43,107 nucleotides of DNA from Bacillus sp. EB01 (GCF_000613125.1 NZ_HG964497.1:3264644-3307750), one strand, 5' to 3'. Counted from the first letter of the stretch, positions 1 to 9,309 are shown. The notes: generated by a model from the letters alone, not told the origin. Made by a program: numbers and translations.

Positions 1-105
1 GCTCATAAAGTTACGTTGGCTGATGGCCGAAGCCATCAAAATATTATTGTTTGTTGACGCTTGTTTGTTTAGTTTTCAAAGAACAATTTGCCGAAATGAC
101 AACTA
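1..105 (-). other. 16S rRNA operon leader (16S gene just outside the left edge)
   Basis: On the minus strand this stretch carries the boxA-like TGTTCTTTGAAAAC (about 73-87) found ahead of Bacillus 16S genes. After it comes a 7-bp hairpin closed by a TTCG tetraloop (21-38) and sequence resembling the last bases before the mature 16S 5' end. Three promoters lie just upstream. The 16S gene itself is not in the window. Confidence 0.8.
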
Positions 106-109
106 TACT

Positions 110-138
110 AATATACCATTTCGTCGTTTCTAAGTCAA
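110..138 (-). promoter_or_regulatory. rRNA operon promoter, proximal
   Basis: Minus strand -35 TTGACT (133-138), 17-bp spacer, -10 TATATT (110-115). This is a sigma-A promoter reading left into the 16S leader. It has the same layout as the promoter 86 bp upstream, the tandem arrangement usual for Bacillus rrn operons. Confidence 0.85.
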
Positions 139-195
139 CAACTTTCTTTTAAAAATAATTCATTTAAAAGCACGTGTTGGCAAAACAACTTTTCT

Positions 196-224
196 AATAT
201 AACATCAATGCGCCTGGACGTCAA
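196..224 (-). promoter_or_regulatory. rRNA operon promoter, middle
   Basis: Minus strand -35 TTGACG (219-224), 17-bp spacer, -10 TATATT (196-201). Second of three leftward sigma-A promoters for the operon beyond the left edge. Confidence 0.82.
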
Positions 225-286
225 CTACCAAATTAAATAATTATAACTTCTTGATAGCGATAACCATTCGCAACTGGTGTTTCACA

Positions 287-316
287 ATGATAGCATCTAC
301 AGTGACTTATCGTCAA
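287..316 (-). promoter_or_regulatory. rRNA operon promoter, distal candidate
   Basis: Minus strand -35 TTGACG (311-316), 18-bp spacer, -10 TATCAT (287-292). Weaker than the two downstream promoters but in the same orientation, and it lies after the ptsG terminator. Confidence 0.6.
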
Positions 317-360
317 CAAGTTTCCACTATCTTTTTATTTCCACTTTGTTCCATTATGTA

Positions 361-395
361 GAATTAAAAACAGGCCTCTTTCCATAAGAGGCCTG
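361..395 (-). terminator. ptsG intrinsic terminator
   Basis: A 10-bp perfect stem (371-380 with 386-395) and 5-nt loop, followed on the minus strand by a T run at 366-370. It lies just past the ptsG stop and separates it from the rrn promoters. Confidence 0.9.
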
Positions 396-406
396 TTTGT
401 TTCCTA

Positions 407-2449
407 TTACTTCTTAATAATAATGATCCCCTCATCACCTTGATTCACAGAACCAAGTTTTTCAATCGCAATGCTTTCCCCCTCCTGGAGGTTAGTAAAG
501 ACGATTGGAGTGATAACCGAAGTTGCATTACTTCTTATATATTCAAGATCGAATTTCAAAAGAGGCTGGCCTTTTTTAACAACAGCATTCTCCTCCACCA
601 GCGTTTCAAAACCTTGGCCTTTTAAATTCACAGTATCAATACCAACATGAATCAGAATCTCCCGCCCTGCATCAGACAATATCCCGATTGCATGCTTTGT
701 CGGAAAAAGATTAATGATTTTGCCATCAACTGGAGAAACCACAATCCCTTCAGTCGGTTCGATTGCAAATCCATCTCCCATCATTTTTCCGGCAAATACT
801 TGGTCTGGCACATCAGTTATTGGCTTTAGTTCCCCATTTAATGGAGAAACTATTCCGGTGTCAACGGCTGCATCACAGTTTTCAGATGCTTTAGGTGCTT
901 CAGACTGACTTGCACTTTGAGCCGGACGCGGCCTCTTTCCGCTCATTATGTCCTTCATCTGTCCCTTGATTGTTTCTGACCTAGGGCCAAAGATAGCCTG
1001 AATATTGTTCCCTACCTCAAGGACACCAGCTGCACCTAGCTGCTTCAATCGATCTTTATCAACATTTCCAACATCATTTACTGAAACGCGGAGACGTGTA
1101 ATACATGCATCAAGATGCGAAATATTCTCCTGCCCGCCCATTGCTTCAAGGATGTTATAAGGAAGGTCTCCACCGTTTCCTTTGCCATTTTCCCGCTGTC
1201 CTTCTTCTTCTTTTTCACGGCCAGGAGTCATTAAATTAAACTTACGGATGGCAAACCTAAAGCCAAAATAATAAATAACGGCGAATACTAGTCCGACAGG
1301 AATGACAAGCCACGCATTTGTTTGAGGATTGATCAATCCAAACAGAATATAGTCAATCAGTCCCCCTGAGAAGGTCATCCCGATTTTCACATCCAGAAGA
1401 TGCATGGTCATAAATGAAAGACCAGCAAAGATTGCGTGAATACCGAATAGGACGGGAGCAACAAACAAGAATGAAAATTCGATTGGCTCGGTGATACCAG
1501 TTAGGAAGGCTGTTAAACCAGCAGAAAGCATCAAACCGCCAACTACCGCTTTCCTCTCCGGCCGAGCTTCCTGATAAATCGCAAGTGCGGCGGCAGGCAG
1601 GCCGAACATCATGAACGGGAACTTCCCTGTCATGAACGTTCCAGCTTCAAGATCTTGAACCCTGTCGGCAATTTGTGCCATGAAAATTCTCTGGTCACCA
1701 CGGACGACTTCTCCCGCCAAGTTTGTATATTGGCCAAACTCATACCAAAATGGGGAGTAAAAAATATGGTGAAGTCCGAATGGAATCAACGATCGTTCAA
1801 TTACACCGAATACAAATGCAGACAAGGTCAAATTGGCATGGACCATGTTTTGCGAGAATGCATTCAGGCCGTTCTGTATTGGCGGCCAAACAATAAGCAT
1901 CGCCAAACCGAGCAAGACAGCAGTAGCTGCTGTAATAATTGGGACAAAACGTTTTCCAGCAAAGAAACCAAGATAAGCCGGCAGTTCAATTTCATAGAAT
2001 TTGTTATATAAGGCAGCTGCAATTATACCAACGATAATTCCCCCAAACACACCAGTTTGAAGAGTTGCAACTCCAAGTACATTTGCATAATTCAAGCCAT
2101 TTACATCTTCAGAAGTAAGACCTAGGACTGTACCCATCGTAACATTCATAATGAGATAGCCGATTATTGCTGCCAGCCCTGCGGTACCCTCTCCACCTGC
2201 CAGACCGACTGCTACGCCGACCGCAAATAGAAGCGGAAGGTTACTAAAGATAATGTCACCTGCTTTTTGCATAACAGCCGCAACCATTTCTACCGCATTG
2301 TTATCTAAAAACGGTGCGATATCCAGCAGGACAGGGTTTTGCAGTGCCGCACCTAGCGCCAACAGAATACCAGCGGCGGGAAGAAGCGCGACAGGAAGCA
2401 TCAGTGCTTTACCGACTTTTTGTAAAACACCAAAGATTTTTTTAAACAT
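407..2449 (-). CDS. ptsG: PTS glucose transporter subunit IICBA
   Basis: Membrane permease that imports glucose while phosphorylating it to glucose-6-phosphate, using phosphate from HPr. Order is IIC (about 1-400, many membrane segments, GITEPIEF motif near 318), IIB (about 430-500, phospho-Cys449 in DACITRLR) and IIA (about 530-680, His600 in ILIHVGID with helper His585). At 680 residues it is close to B. subtilis PtsG. AGGAGG lies 9 nt before the ATG. The upstream RNA antiterminator and glcT indicate glucose induction through GlcT. N-acetylglucosamine-type permeases share the layout, but the GlcT context favours glucose. Confidence 0.95.
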   Translation of the reverse strand: MFKKIFGVLQKVGKALMLPVALLPAAGILLALGAALQNPVLLDIAPFLDNNAVEMVAAVMQKAGDIIFSNLPLLFAVGVAVGLAGGEGTAGLAAIIGYLIMNVTMGTVLGLTSEDVNGLNYANVLGVATLQTGVFGGIIVGIIAAALYNKFYEIELPAYLGFFAGKRFVPIITAATAVLLGLAMLIVWPPIQNGLNAFSQNMVHANLTLSAFVFGVIERSLIPFGLHHIFYSPFWYEFGQYTNLAGEVVRGDQRIFMAQIADRVQDLEAGTFMTGKFPFMMFGLPAAALAIYQEARPERKAVVGGLMLSAGLTAFLTGITEPIEFSFLFVAPVLFGIHAIFAGLSFMTMHLLDVKIGMTFSGGLIDYILFGLINPQTNAWLVIPVGLVFAVIYYFGFRFAIRKFNLMTPGREKEEEGQRENGKGNGGDLPYNILEAMGGQENISHLDACITRLRVSVNDVGNVDKDRLKQLGAAGVLEVGNNIQAIFGPRSETIKGQMKDIMSGKRPRPAQSASQSEAPKASENCDAAVDTGIVSPLNGELKPITDVPDQVFAGKMMGDGFAIEPTEGIVVSPVDGKIINLFPTKHAIGILSDAGREILIHVGIDTVNLKGQGFETLVEENAVVKKGQPLLKFDLEYIRSNATSVITPIVFTNLQEGESIAIEKLGSVNQGDEGIIIIKK

Positions 2450-2508
2450 CGTATGATTCCTCCTAAACTCAATTTTGGATCCTCACATAAGTCAACAAAC
2501 GCAAAAAA

Positions 2509-2642
2509 GGCATGAGTTCAGAAAACAATTGCAACAGAGAAAGGGCTGGAATTAATTTACCCCAAAAAGGGCAAATCATCCCGTTTCCTAACTCCATGGC
2601 AACTATCTTCTTTACTCATGCCTGATCGAATCAGTAACACGT
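2509..2642 (-). promoter_or_regulatory. GlcT-dependent RNA antiterminator (RAT) and leader terminator of ptsG
   Basis: On the minus strand, 2614-2642 holds the RAT, including GTTACTGATTCGATCAGGC with an inner CTGAT-TCG-ATCAG hairpin. Its 3' part, GGCATGAGT (2614-2622), is complementary to ACTCATGCC (2509-2517), which is followed by seven Ts. Terminator and RAT therefore share bases and cannot form together. Family knowledge: GlcT binding to the RAT stabilises it and lets transcription reach ptsG. Confidence 0.85.
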
Positions 2643-2655
2643 AAAAAGATGATTG

Positions 2656-3498
2656 CTATTTTATTTTCTTCTGCAGTCTTTGCAAGTGCATAGTCAGGTA
2701 AACTGCCTCCGCTTCAAAGACTGGCTGTTTCAGCGTCTGTTGCATTACCTTGATGAGCTTCCAAGATAAATTGTAGCATATTGGATATAATTCTTTCAAT
2801 AGTTGAGATATTGTTTCAGGCTCTTCCACTTTCTCACCATTTTTCACTCGTTCGATTGCAAAACGCAGGTGACGCACTAATCTCATGTAGTCAACGCTTT
2901 CCTTGTCGATAGTCATATCAAGTTGTTCTTCAATCATTTGTACCAAATTTGTCACTAGTTGCGAATGCTTGTTTACATCGGATAACTCTTTGTTGGTCAA
3001 AGCACTATGGATGTGAAGAGCAATAAATCCGGCTTCCCCTTCAGGCAAGTGAATTCCTGCCCTTTCCTCAAAAACTTGCATCACAGACTTGGAAATACTA
3101 TATTCTGTCGGATAAAGGGCTTTTGTTTCGATTAAGAAAGGATTTCGGATTTCCATGCCGTTAGTTACCCTGCTGACAGTAAACATTAAGTGGTCCGTAA
3201 GTGCAACATGAATATGCTCATTTAATGTTCCAGGTACTTTCTCTTTAATTAATTCAATTGCAGAAATAATATGCCTCTGTAAACCCTCCTCCAGAAACGG
3301 GAGAAGCTGGATATAGCTTTTTTGTTCTTTCTCGCTTTTTAAGACAAAGACCTTTTCTGCTATCCCGGGATCAAGTACCTCTTTAGGTTTACGATTAAAG
3401 CCAATCCCTTTTCCTATCAAAACAACCTCGCCATAGTCTGGATGGTCTGCAATAAGTACATTATTATTTAGAATCTTGTTAATAGACAAGCTTGCCAT
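2656..3498 (-). CDS. glcT: PtsG-operon transcription antiterminator of the BglG/SacY family
   Basis: RNA-binding regulator of ptsG. The N-terminal RNA-binding domain (about 1-60, with VLIGKGIGF) is followed by two PTS regulation domains. Candidate phosphorylated histidines are seen in NEHIHVALTDHL and ALHIHSAL (PRD1) and in LVRHLRF and LTMHLQRL (PRD2). In the family, phosphorylation by the PTS blocks the protein when glucose is absent. Length 280 is normal. AGGTGCGGG upstream of the ATG is a modest ribosome site. The gene lies directly before ptsG and its RAT target. Confidence 0.93.
   Translation of the reverse strand: MASLSINKILNNNVLIADHPDYGEVVLIGKGIGFNRKPKEVLDPGIAEKVFVLKSEKEQKSYIQLLPFLEEGLQRHIISAIELIKEKVPGTLNEHIHVALTDHLMFTVSRVTNGMEIRNPFLIETKALYPTEYSISKSVMQVFEERAGIHLPEGEAGFIALHIHSALTNKELSDVNKHSQLVTNLVQMIEEQLDMTIDKESVDYMRLVRHLRFAIERVKNGEKVEEPETISQLLKELYPICYNLSWKLIKVMQQTLKQPVFEAEAVYLTMHLQRLQKKIK
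2658..2685 (-). promoter_or_regulatory. ptsG promoter inside the glcT 3' end
   Basis: Minus strand TTGCAA (2680-2685), 16-bp spacer, TAAAAT (2658-2663). Transcription would start near 2650, just before the RAT. It overlaps the last codons of glcT, so readthrough from glcT is also possible. Confidence 0.6.
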
Positions 3499-3540
3499 GT
3501 AGCCCGCACCTGCTTTTCCTACAATAGGGTTGTACTATTA

Positions 3541-3569
3541 ACTCTAAAAGAGACGTATAGGATAGTCAA
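3541..3569 (-). promoter_or_regulatory. glcT promoter
   Basis: Minus strand TTGACT (3564-3569), 17-bp spacer, TAGAGT (3541-3546), about 45 bp before the glcT start and after the pbuG terminator. Confidence 0.65.
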
Positions 3570-3597
3570 ATGTTTGTACCTTCATAGTAGAACGGAA

Positions 3598-3626
3598 AAA
3601 GAACCAGCCAATACGGCCGGTTCTTT
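3598..3626 (-). terminator. pbuG intrinsic terminator
   Basis: A 12-bp stem (3598-3609 with 3615-3626). It is perfect on the minus transcript if one G-U pair is allowed. The 3' arm ends in a short T run. Confidence 0.85.
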
Positions 3627-3633
3627 GATAAAT

Positions 3634-4965
3634 CTATTCTGTTAGGAAGATAAAATAAAGCAGGAATATAGCAAAGAACAAATACATGATCGGATGAATC
3701 TCTTTCTTTTTCCCTGCAACAAGCATCGTGATCGGGTAGAAAATGAAGCCTGCCGCAATCCCGGTTGCAATGCTCGAGGAAAGTGGCATTGTGATAATTG
3801 TCAAAAAGGATGGAACTGCAATCTCAAAACGGTTCCACTCTATTTTACCCAGATTCGAAACCATCAGGACCCCGACAATAACTAATGCCGGTGCCGTGAC
3901 TGGTGATGTTACCACCGATAGAAGCGGGAAGAAAAATAGTGACAGAATGAAGCAAGCCGCTGTGACAAGAGCCGCTAGACCCGATCTTGCACCCGCTGCA
4001 ACCCCAGCGGTTGATTCAACATATGAAGTTGTTGTTGATGTCCCAAAGACCGAACCGACCAATGAAGCAATTGAATCCGCGAAAAGCGCGCGGCCAGCAC
4101 GAGGCAATTTGTTTTCTTTCATTAATCCCGCCTGGTTTGCAACAGCCACCAATGTTCCCGCATTATCAAAGAAATCAACAAACAAGAATGTCAAGATGAT
4201 GCCAAGCATTGTAGAAGTATAAAATGAAGCGTCATTAAAAGATGAGAACAACGCACCAAAGGTTGGCTCAATGCTAGGAACCGGACCAACCACTCCTGTA
4301 GGCATTTTAATAAGATTAAAAATAATGCCTACAATAACAGTAATGACAATTCCATAAAATACAGCACCGCTTATTTTCCTAGTCATCATAATGACAGTAA
4401 TCAGCAAGCCAAAAATTGCAAGCAGTGTATTACCCGAGGTCAAGTCACCCAATCCTACAAGGGTCGCATCGTTATTAACAATTATCCCCGCATTTTTCAA
4501 TCCAATAAACGTAATGAACAATCCTATTCCAGCACCGACTGCATACTTTAATTCCACAGGGATCGCATCGATTAGTTTTTCACGCCAGCCTGAAATCGTT
4601 AAAAGCAGAAAGAACACACTGGATATAAATACCGCTGCCAAGGCATGCTGCCATGGCGCGCCGTGTGCAAGCACGACTGAATAAGCAAAGAAAGCGTTCA
4701 AGCCCATCCCTGGAGCTAACGCAATCGGATATTTTCCAATCAGCCCCATAATAATGGAACCAACCGCAGCTGCCAATGCTGTCGCTACAAAGACTGCCCC
4801 ATGATCCATTCGCATTGCATCAGGCAAACCATCAACATCTGCAAGCGTCAAGGTTAGCGGATTGACGATCAATATATATGCCATGGCAAGAAAAGTAGTA
4901 ATACCGCCAATAATTTCGCGACGGTAATTGGTTCCAAGCTCCTCAAACATGAAGTACTTCTTCAT
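3634..4965 (-). CDS. pbuG: hypoxanthine/guanine permease, AzgA-type NCS2 family
   Basis: Membrane permease for purine bases. The 443-residue protein is largely hydrophobic and about the family length. It shows the family N-terminus (NYRREIIGGITTFLAMAYI), the APGMGLNAFFAY segment and GTSTTTSYVESTAG. AGGGGG lies shortly before the ATG. It is the gene after guaA, as in B. subtilis, and is preceded by a guanine riboswitch and a PurR-like inverted repeat. This points to repression when guanine is plentiful. Confidence 0.93.
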   Translation of the reverse strand: MKKYFMFEELGTNYRREIIGGITTFLAMAYILIVNPLTLTLADVDGLPDAMRMDHGAVFVATALAAAVGSIIMGLIGKYPIALAPGMGLNAFFAYSVVLAHGAPWQHALAAVFISSVFFLLLTISGWREKLIDAIPVELKYAVGAGIGLFITFIGLKNAGIIVNNDATLVGLGDLTSGNTLLAIFGLLITVIMMTRKISGAVFYGIVITVIVGIIFNLIKMPTGVVGPVPSIEPTFGALFSSFNDASFYTSTMLGIILTFLFVDFFDNAGTLVAVANQAGLMKENKLPRAGRALFADSIASLVGSVFGTSTTTSYVESTAGVAAGARSGLAALVTAACFILSLFFFPLLSVVTSPVTAPALVIVGVLMVSNLGKIEWNRFEIAVPSFLTIITMPLSSSIATGIAAGFIFYPITMLVAGKKKEIHPIMYLFFAIFLLYFIFLTE

Positions 4966-5010
4966 ATTAATATCCCCCTAATTGAAATTATGGGCGTGTT
5001 CTTCCCATTT

Positions 5011-5175
5011 TTAAAAAACAAAAAGCGCCCCGGTACAAAACCGCCGGGACGCTGACAAAGGCAAATATAAACTGTTAGCCAAAGAGAGGCAAACCAATCT
5101 ATATTACCTCGTAGTCAAGCTATTTACGGCAGCCTGGTAGAGACTTCCGGGCCATATCCCCGGCATTATACGAAG
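5011..5175 (-). promoter_or_regulatory. guanine riboswitch of pbuG (aptamer plus terminator)
   Basis: The minus-strand aptamer spans 5107-5175. It has a P1 stem (5107-5113 with 5169-5175), GTATAAT at J1/2, GGATATGG, GTCTCTACC and CCGTAAAT. The GACTACG of J3/1 has C at the ligand-specifying position (C74 class, guanine/hypoxanthine). A terminator follows: a 10-bp stem (5024-5033 with 5044-5053, one G-U) and a T-rich run. Ligand binding should stop transcription before pbuG. Confidence 0.95.
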
Positions 5176-5205
5176 CAAACATATGAAATTGATAAGTACT
5201 TTGTC

Positions 5206-5234
5206 ATTTTATCAGGTGAAATGGTTGGCGTCAA
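5206..5234 (-). promoter_or_regulatory. pbuG promoter
   Basis: Minus strand TTGACG (5229-5234), 17-bp spacer, TAAAAT (5206-5211). The transcript would begin about 25 nt before the riboswitch aptamer. Confidence 0.8.
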
Positions 5235-5239
5235 TAAAA

Positions 5240-5279
5240 ATACGAACGATTTTTAATATCAATTAAAAATCGTTCGTAT
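5240..5279 (-). promoter_or_regulatory. 18-bp palindrome: probable PurR operator of pbuG and guaA terminator
   Basis: Perfect inverted repeat, arms 5240-5257 and 5262-5279 with a 4-nt loop. It contains CGAA (5243-5246) and TTCG (5273-5276) separated by 26 bp, and ends 5 bp before the pbuG -35. The same CGAA-N26-TTCG geometry occurs at nupN. Just past the guaA stop, it is also followed by TTTTTATT on the minus strand, so it could end guaA transcripts. The operator role is inferred from the PurBox pattern (CGAA core, paired inverted boxes). Confidence 0.65.
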
Positions 5280-5284
5280 CGTTG

Positions 5285-6838
5285 TTATTCCCATTCAATT
5301 GTAGCAGGCGGCTTGCTTGTGATATCGTAAACAACCCGGTTAACATGCGATACTTCATTAACAATTCGAGTTGAAATCGTTTCAAGGACATCCCAAGGTA
5401 TCCTTGCCCAATCAGAGGTCATTCCATCAATACTGGTAACTGCCCGGATGCCAATTGTGTGATCATAGGTTCTGGCATCTCCCATAACCCCGACACTCCG
5501 TATATCCGGAAGCACAGTAAAGTATTGCCAGATTTCTCGTTCTAACCCGGCTTTTCTAACTTCTTCGCGCAAAATAGCATCAGATTCGCGAACAATTTCA
5601 AGCTTATCCTCGGTAATTTCTCCTAGAACACGGATACCAAGTCCCGGGCCGGGGAATGGCTGCCTCCAAACAATTTCATCCGGAATGCCGAGCTCACTAC
5701 CAAGTGCGCGTACTTCATCTTTAAACAATGTGTTAAGCGGCTCAATTAATTGGAATTGCATATCTTCAGGCAGCCCGCCGACATTATGATGTGATTTTAT
5801 TGTCTGGGCAGTTGCTGTCCCGCTCTCAATAATATCGGTATATAGCGTCCCCTGAGCCAGATAGTCGATTCCTTCAAGCTTACTGGCCTCATCGTCAAAA
5901 ACATAAATAAACTCATTGCCGATAATCTTTCGCTTTTGCTCAGGGTCGGATACTCCCCGGAGCTTATCCATAAAGCGATCGCGGGCATCAACTTTGATGA
6001 CATTCATATTAAAACCATCAGCAAATGTCTTCACTACCTGCTCGGCTTCCCCTTTGCGTAAAAGCCCATGGTCAACGAAAATGCATGTAAGCTGGTCGCC
6101 AATTGCCTTATGAATTAGAACAGCAACAACAGAGGAATCAACCCCGCCACTAAGGGCGCATAATACCTTTTTATCCCCAACGGTCTGTCGGATTTTTTCC
6201 ATTTCAAATTCTATGAAATTCTCCATCGACCAAGTACCGCTACAGCCGCAAATTCCCATAACAAAATTTTGAAGCAGCTCATTTCCGTGCACAGAATGAC
6301 GTACCTCAGGATGAAATTGTACGCCATACAGCTTCCGATCCTCATCACTCATGGATGAAATCGGACAGGACGGACTATCTGCATCCGCAGTAAAACCTGG
6401 AGGAACCTCAGTAACTAGGTCGCCGTGACTCATCCAGACAACCTGGTTTTCAGGCAATCCGCTAAATAGCCGGCTCTCTCGCCCGACAGAAATTGCTGCC
6501 TTTCCATATTCACGGTTTTTAGCTTTTTCAACCTTTCCGCCAAAATGAACAGCCATCAGTTGCATGCCATAGCATATCCCTAGTACCGGAAGCCCCAATT
6601 CAAAAATTCCTTCATCACAACGAAATGAATTTTCATCATATACACTATTCGGCCCGCCGGAAAGAATAATACCTTTAGGATTCAGCGCTTTAATTTCTTC
6701 AGCCGTCATCGTATGAGGGTGAAGCTCGCTGTAAACTCCAAATTCCCTAATCCGTCTAGTGATAAGTTGATTGTACTGACTGCCAAAATCGAGGACCACG
6801 ACCATTTCCTGGTCCAAATTCCCACTAATCATATTCAT
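5285..6838 (-). CDS. guaA: GMP synthase (glutamine-hydrolysing)
   Basis: Makes GMP from XMP, ATP and glutamine. The N-terminal class I glutamine amidotransferase domain shows [11 protein letters not shown], nucleophile Cys in GICYGMQL and His-Glu in QFHPEV. The ATP pyrophosphatase domain has LSGGVDSS, and the C-terminal dimerisation domain ends in [11 protein letters not shown]. The frame stays open 31 codons upstream, but that would run into the riboswitch terminator. The ATG at 6838 has GAGGTGG at the right distance and gives 517 residues, close to the 513 of B. subtilis. It is followed by pbuG. Confidence 0.95.
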   Translation of the reverse strand: MNMISGNLDQEMVVVLDFGSQYNQLITRRIREFGVYSELHPHTMTAEEIKALNPKGIILSGGPNSVYDENSFRCDEGIFELGLPVLGICYGMQLMAVHFGGKVEKAKNREYGKAAISVGRESRLFSGLPENQVVWMSHGDLVTEVPPGFTADADSPSCPISSMSDEDRKLYGVQFHPEVRHSVHGNELLQNFVMGICGCSGTWSMENFIEFEMEKIRQTVGDKKVLCALSGGVDSSVVAVLIHKAIGDQLTCIFVDHGLLRKGEAEQVVKTFADGFNMNVIKVDARDRFMDKLRGVSDPEQKRKIIGNEFIYVFDDEASKLEGIDYLAQGTLYTDIIESGTATAQTIKSHHNVGGLPEDMQFQLIEPLNTLFKDEVRALGSELGIPDEIVWRQPFPGPGLGIRVLGEITEDKLEIVRESDAILREEVRKAGLEREIWQYFTVLPDIRSVGVMGDARTYDHTIGIRAVTSIDGMTSDWARIPWDVLETISTRIVNEVSHVNRVVYDITSKPPATIEWE

Positions 6839-6892
6839 ATTTTCCACCTCAGCTTTAGTATGTACACAAAGCAGGAAACACACCTCTTCAAC

Positions 6893-7041
6893 AAATAAAA
6901 AAACCGGAATCCTGCCACTTTTTAAAAACAAAAAGAAGGCAGAATTCCGGCAAAGGCACTGAAATTACTGCCTTCATAGTCAGGCCATTTACGGCGGCCC
7001 GGTAGAGACTTTCGATCCATATCATCGAGGATATATGAAGG
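6893..7041 (-). promoter_or_regulatory. guanine riboswitch of guaA
   Basis: The minus-strand aptamer spans 6971-7041 with an 8-bp perfect P1 (6971-6978 with 7034-7041), GATATGG, GTCTCTACC, CCGTAAAT and GACTATG (C at the guanine-specifying position). The terminator is a 13-bp stem with one G-U (6904-6916 with 6938-6950) and a run of Ts (6893-6903). GAAGGCAG overlapping P1 (6969-6976) can instead pair with CTGCCTTC (6935-6942), a visible antiterminator. High guanine should switch guaA off. Confidence 0.95.
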
Positions 7042-7067
7042 GTTGAGTATGATTCAATTATTTTATC

Positions 7068-7096
7068 ATTTTAGCCATTCATCTGCATTCGGTCAA
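7068..7096 (-). promoter_or_regulatory. guaA promoter
   Basis: Minus strand TTGACC (7091-7096), 17-bp spacer, TAAAAT (7068-7073). The -35 overlaps the stop codon of the upstream transglutaminase-like gene. No PurR-like repeat is seen here, unlike at pbuG and nupN. Confidence 0.75.
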
Positions 7097-9309
7097 GAGA
7101 TTGTCTTTTTAATTAATTTTTCCCACAATTTTTTATTATCCTGCCAGGTTCCTTTAGGCAATTCATGTTTGTATAGATAGTGTTCATAAAAGGATGTAAG
7201 CTTGCCCATTTCCCTCGAAGAGAAGAAGTGATCGATGTAGCCTGCATAGTTCCTGAGCGTCTGTCCTTCTTTTCTCCTTAAGCCATATCGGCCCAGCTGT
7301 TTTAACAAGGCAAGGTATGCTTTGGCGAATTGATCGTCATTATTGGCAAACTTGAACCTGAGAACCAAATAATAAGGGAGCCAACTCCCCCGCTTTCTGT
7401 ATATTAAAAAAGCTGCCGCAAGAACTGCCATTATGCCCGCCACTATCCACTTCCACTTATTCTTAACGAACTGTCTTGCTTCTTCCATAGCACTCAGTCC
7501 TGCAATCTCCTGCTGGGTTACAGGATCAACCTCCTCCAATGGATCGATTTGGTTGCGAGGATTGGAATCACTTGGACTCGGAGAGGAATCGGGAGTAGCA
7601 CCGGATGAATTTTGATCTATACTACGGTCAATTTGAATGCTATTAGAAAAACCTATAGTCGGCTCCAATGGGATCCACCCAAGGTTTGGAAGATATACCT
7701 CGACCCATGAGTGGGCATTGTTATTTGTAACTTCAAAGAGGCGCTCTCGAGATCCTTCTTTACCAACCGTTTTTAGTTCTCCTTCTGTGTAACCTTTAAC
7801 CCAGCGTGCCGGAATCCCAATGCTTCTTAACATTACAGTCATCGAGGTGGAGAAATTATCACAATACCCTTGTTTTGTATCAAACAGAAATTGGTCAACG
7901 TAATCCTCATTATCACCAGGAACAGCTACCTCCTTCTGATCATAGGTAAAACCATTGCTATCGAAATAGTTCTCAATCGACTTCGCCTTGTCATACCAGT
8001 TATCCGCCCCGCCCGCAATCTCCTCGGCAAGCTCTTTTACCCTTTCTGGGAGCTCCTCTGGCAGTTGGGTATAGCGTTCAATAAATGCTTCGCTCATCTT
8101 CTCATTATTCGACCCATCCGCCCATCTCAAGTCTTCCATTTTGAAGGCTGGAACCTCATATTGAAAGGAAAATTTATCAAGCTTAACCGGACGGCCATTG
8201 TCAACAGTAAGTATTTTCTCTGAAACAGGGTCCATTGTATAGGTCACACCGGGATCAGATTGAATCTGTTTGACAGTTGTTGGGTAGGCGATGTGCGGGT
8301 ACTTCAACAACATAAATATATTAGCCTTTTCTTCTTCCATCTTTACACTTGCAGGATATCCTTCGAGCGGGACTGTATCCTCTTGTGTGAATTCCAGGGA
8401 GTCAGCACCGCGGTCAGATACGACCCAGCCTTTTCCGGTGTAAACATCCTTCGTTTCTACCCTCCAGTATTGCCGGCTTTCAGCTTTTGCCCTAAACACA
8501 ATTGTGTCATCCGGTAAAAACGGCCCGCCAAGCCTGGAATCATTTGTTCCATAACCAATTCGGGAAACCCCGCCACTGCCGGAGCCGCTGTTATCATTAA
8601 ATGATTTCAAAAATGGAACAGGATCCGGCCATACCGGGTCAGCCTTTGGTGCCGCGTAACCAACTGCTGTACTGAAGAAAATCATAATAGCAAGAGGGAC
8701 CATCCATTTGCGGGCAAGTGCGGAACTTCCGCTAAGCTTTCCCTCAGCCAATAGGCGGGAATAAGTCAATATTCCCATTACTAAAAATCCCGCAACGACC
8801 GCCCTTACAATTGATGCGTTTCCGTTATAGTTCGTAAATGTGTCGATGACAGTGATATAAATTATAGTCATAAGAAAAAAGACAAATATACGGCGCCGGT
8901 TTAAAAGCCAATATTGAATCAGATATACCATGAGCCAAAGAAGGAGGAAGAACATAATTGTCCTGAAACTATTGGAAAGCTGCTGGAAATCCAAATTAAT
9001 GATTAAGCTAAGATTTACTTTAATATCCACAAAAAAACGCTTCCACCATTCAAGCTTAAAAAAGCCGCCAGTAAAATAAAGCCTATAGATGGCATAGCAC
9101 ATGTAAAACGTATTAATAAAAAACTGCATTGCCGCCGGCAGCTTAAATATTGGCCCTGCAAACGAAATCAGCAGGAAAATCAAAAAGACTTCTATTTGTT
9201 CGGTATCCGTCAGTTCCTGAACCGGCCTCAGCCATTCCCATATGAGCAAGAAGCCCAGTCCGTAAAGGATTAGCGAAGTAGTATCTCTCTTCGTAGCATG
9301 TGTGTTCAT
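7093..9309 (-). CDS. yebA: membrane-anchored transglutaminase-like (TgpA-type) protein
   Basis: About six hydrophobic segments lie within residues 10-220. An outer domain follows with the transglutaminase-like core: Cys483 in GYCDNFS, His533 in NNAHSWVEVY and GWIPLEPT, where the third catalytic position is Glu rather than Asp. Then come a Ser/Pro-rich linker, a further membrane segment (about 620-637) and a C-terminal cytoplasmic DUF4129-like tail. The start overlaps the DUF58 gene by 4 bp (ATGA). The MoxR/DUF58/transglutaminase trio is a conserved unit, and in B. subtilis it also precedes guaA. The substrate is unknown. Confidence 0.85.
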   Translation of the reverse strand: MNTHATKRDTTSLILYGLGFLLIWEWLRPVQELTDTEQIEVFLIFLLISFAGPIFKLPAAMQFFINTFYMCYAIYRLYFTGGFFKLEWWKRFFVDIKVNLSLIINLDFQQLSNSFRTIMFFLLLWLMVYLIQYWLLNRRRIFVFFLMTIIYITVIDTFTNYNGNASIVRAVVAGFLVMGILTYSRLLAEGKLSGSSALARKWMVPLAIMIFFSTAVGYAAPKADPVWPDPVPFLKSFNDNSGSGSGGVSRIGYGTNDSRLGGPFLPDDTIVFRAKAESRQYWRVETKDVYTGKGWVVSDRGADSLEFTQEDTVPLEGYPASVKMEEEKANIFMLLKYPHIAYPTTVKQIQSDPGVTYTMDPVSEKILTVDNGRPVKLDKFSFQYEVPAFKMEDLRWADGSNNEKMSEAFIERYTQLPEELPERVKELAEEIAGGADNWYDKAKSIENYFDSNGFTYDQKEVAVPGDNEDYVDQFLFDTKQGYCDNFSTSMTVMLRSIGIPARWVKGYTEGELKTVGKEGSRERLFEVTNNNAHSWVEVYLPNLGWIPLEPTIGFSNSIQIDRSIDQNSSGATPDSSPSPSDSNPRNQIDPLEEVDPVTQQEIAGLSAMEEARQFVKNKWKWIVAGIMAVLAAAFLIYRKRGSWLPYYLVLRFKFANNDDQFAKAYLALLKQLGRYGLRRKEGQTLRNYAGYIDHFFSSREMGKLTSFYEHYLYKHELPKGTWQDNKKLWEKLIKKTIS

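Noticed and set aside
2461-2655. Possible small gene between glcT and ptsG
   Set aside because: Fully explained by the RAT, terminator and ribosome site.
3743-4222. 159-codon + strand frame opposite pbuG
   Set aside because: Shadow of the permease gene. No independent start signals.
6839-6931. N-terminal extension of guaA to 548 residues
   Set aside because: It would place the start inside the riboswitch terminator. The ATG at 6838 has a good ribosome site and gives the family length.
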